Assembly (NCBI GenBank): GCA_038243395.1
Contig: JBBSRC010000003.1
Coordinates: 30,799 to 94,798, forward strand
Reading direction: 5' to 3'
Source of the DNA: Gelidibacter sp038243395
GTDB lineage: Bacteria > Bacteroidota > Bacteroidia > Flavobacteriales > Flavobacteriaceae
DNA: 64,000 nt
The notes under the pieces: generated by a model
The model's input: only the letters and a program-made list of their open reading frames with translations
The model's database searches: none
Told to the model about the DNA's origin: nothing
Program-made: the position numbers and the translations under genes
Part shown: piece after piece, positions 63,012 through 64,000 of the stretch
Numbering within the stretch: the stretch's first letter is position 1
Layout: every line of letters starts with the position of its first letter

Positions 63012-63115
63012 TGGGCGCCTGCCTGGCGGCAGCCAGGTTCCCCTGCGGGTCGGGCTTTCAGTTGCAATCTTTTTCAAAAAAAAAAGGATTTTCACTGCAA
63101 TTACTTAACGCGAGC
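63012..63115. repeat. interspersed palindromic repeat, copy 4
   Basis: GGGCGCCTGCCTGGCGGCAG begins the copy, with a hairpin CCTGGC-GGCA-GCCAGG (63022-63037), followed by TGCGGGTCGGGCT, a poly-A arm, GGATT, CACTGCAAT and CTTAACGCG. Confidence 0.75.
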
Positions 63116-63227
63116 GATGACCACATATTAAAAAGTTTCAATAATTATTTGGACTTAAGTTAAAATCGATTGGTAGTTTTTAATATTCCCTCCATTTTGC
63201 AACATGATTTGGCAAGTCTTTACTCCA

Positions 63228-63258
63228 TAAAAAAAACCGTCATTGAAAAGACGGTCTT
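63228..63258 (-). terminator. intrinsic terminator of the ferritin-like gene
   Basis: ACCGTC and GACGGT (63236-63255) pair around an 8-base loop with an A8-type tract on the plus strand, which is the U-run of the minus-strand transcript. Confidence 0.8.
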
Positions 63259-63279
63259 TATACTAATAGAAGATTTTAA

Positions 63280-64000
63280 TTAAACAATAAACACTCCTCC
63301 AATAGCAAGTACTTCGTCCATGGTTAAGGGTTCGTCAAATGCTTCTGTCACCGCATCGTCTCCTCCAAAAGCACCAAACATGCCTGCCAAATTTACCCCA
63401 CCTTGAGTGGTATTCGATTCAGGTGTTCCGCCGCCGTAAATGCCTGCAAAGGCTGCGGACAATGTGTTTTGGGATTTTGTAATCCATCCTTTTTCATCGC
63501 GCATGCGTCTTACTTGAGCCGCGTGTCGTGCTTCCACAGAATGGATTTGTAAGACATACTGCAGCAAGTCATTATCATTAGCCAATGCACCTGCTTGTCC
63601 CTTATAAGCTCTTACGCCTGTATCTTCAAATCCTTGAGCTAAAGCCATGAATGTTGGATAATCGTTAAAGGGATCTAGGTTTAAACCTCCTGGAGCCCCC
63701 GTAAAATCGAAGGTCGGTTCATCAATAGCAGCGTCTCCCAAAGCTGCTTTTAAAAAATCTACGTGAGCATCTTCATGTTTTGAAATGGTCATAAATACAG
63801 TTTTGTCGGCCGCCGGAATTAATCCTGAGGCGTCCAAACCTTGTCTGTAAAAACTGCGCTCCAAATACTCAAGCGTCAAAGCAAAATTAAGAACGTCGGT
63901 ATTGCTGGCCGTACATTGCGCACCGAACATTCTCTTATTAACGGATTTCGATTTTGAACTGGTTGCGGCCAATCCAAACGGAATGGATGCCAAAGCAACA
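63280..64000 (-). CDS. ferritin-like domain protein (5' end outside window)
   Basis: The frame is open to the edge of the window; the apparent TTG start at 63993 lies inside it (VALASIPFG upstream), so the gene starts beyond 64000. The visible part is a four-helix Ferritin_2-type domain: NFALTLEYLERSFY (Glu ligands), ISKHEDAHVDFLKAAL (ExxH), FMALAQGFEDTGVRAY and VLQIHSVEARHAAQVRRMR. Proteins of this type resemble dessication-related PCC13-62 and may bind iron. The extreme N-terminal residues (ALASIPFGLAATSS) suggest a signal sequence. A terminator follows. Confidence 0.85.
   Translation of the reverse strand, partial: VALASIPFGLAATSSKSKSVNKRMFGAQCTASNTDVLNFALTLEYLERSFYRQGLDASGLIPAADKTVFMTISKHEDAHVDFLKAALGDAAIDEPTFDFTGAPGGLNLDPFNDYPTFMALAQGFEDTGVRAYKGQAGALANDNDLLQYVLQIHSVEARHAAQVRRMRDEKGWITKSQNTLSAAFAGIYGGGTPESNTTQGGVNLAGMFGAFGGDDAVTEAFDEPLTMDEVLAIGGVFIV

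Larger units (their letters stand above)
62351..63279. other. 930-base repeat-bearing gap
   Basis: It holds two copies of the GC-rich palindromic repeat (62713-62838 and 63012-63115) and the ferritin-like gene terminator. No coding frame is credible; one 86-codon frame is created by the repeat itself. Confidence 0.6.

Overview
The window is a stretch of chromosome from a member of the Flavobacteriaceae (Bacteroidetes), probably marine; the genus cannot be fixed from the sequence alone. The evidence is the low GC content, TAnnTTTG-type -7 promoter boxes, type IX secretion (T9SS) signals, SusC/Oar-type TonB-dependent receptors, DUF4270, DUF2975 and DUF3108 proteins, a split ATP synthase operon (atpD-atpC alone), and typical flavobacterial gene order (ileS-dksA-like-lspA; panC-panD-UPF0104-esterases-radA; rplM-rpsI-rpsB-tsf). 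No tRNA, rRNA, CRISPR array, prophage or intact insertion sequence was recognised.

Layout. 1-9150: C-terminal part of a PorZ-like T9SS protein, recO, a 1530-residue T9SS cargo protein, recX, a small beta-barrel protein and a JmjC/cupin-like protein. 9151-15150: a repeat-bearing gap, a BioF-like PLP enzyme with a DUF2007 protein, then a four-gene cassette of three DUF2975 membrane proteins plus an XRE regulator, in which the first gene carries a nonsense codon and the promoter is overlaid by two TTATCG palindromes, then an M61 peptidase. 15463-26479 (minus strand): atpC/atpD, a TonB receptor with a GDSL lipoprotein, and glgA-like/DUF4270/glmS. 26589-38288 (plus): pantothenate genes panC-panD, UPF0104, two tandem alpha/beta-hydrolase paralogues with Asp in the nucleophile elbow, radA, a lipoprotein, ileS (with a palindromic repeat embedded in frame), a zinc-less DksA-like protein and lspA.

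38285-47363: a soluble PAS histidine kinase with a response regulator; a rimB-rimK-aspartoacylase-MTHFS operon; uvrC; a patatin-barrel fusion. 48157-53738: an aromatic amino acid catabolic block (hmgA, hppD, then DUF3108, tryptophan 2,3-dioxygenase and an M23 peptidase). Homogentisate and 4-hydroxyphenylpyruvate dioxygenases act in sequence in tyrosine breakdown. 53739-59250: a long gap, an Oar-like TonB receptor, and a decayed antitoxin/PIN pair beside GC-rich palindromic repeats. 59251-62250 (minus): the rplM-rpsI-rpsB-tsf ribosomal operon with structured leaders. 62251-64000: a repeat-rich gap and the 3' part of a ferritin-like protein gene.

The most unusual signals are the in-frame repeat insertion in ileS, the operator-like palindromes and broken first gene of the DUF2975 cassette, the Ser-to-Asp alpha/beta-hydrolase pair, a recurrent TAnnTTT(G/A)-N3-4-ATG arrangement implying leaderless mRNAs, and several families of short intergenic repeats.
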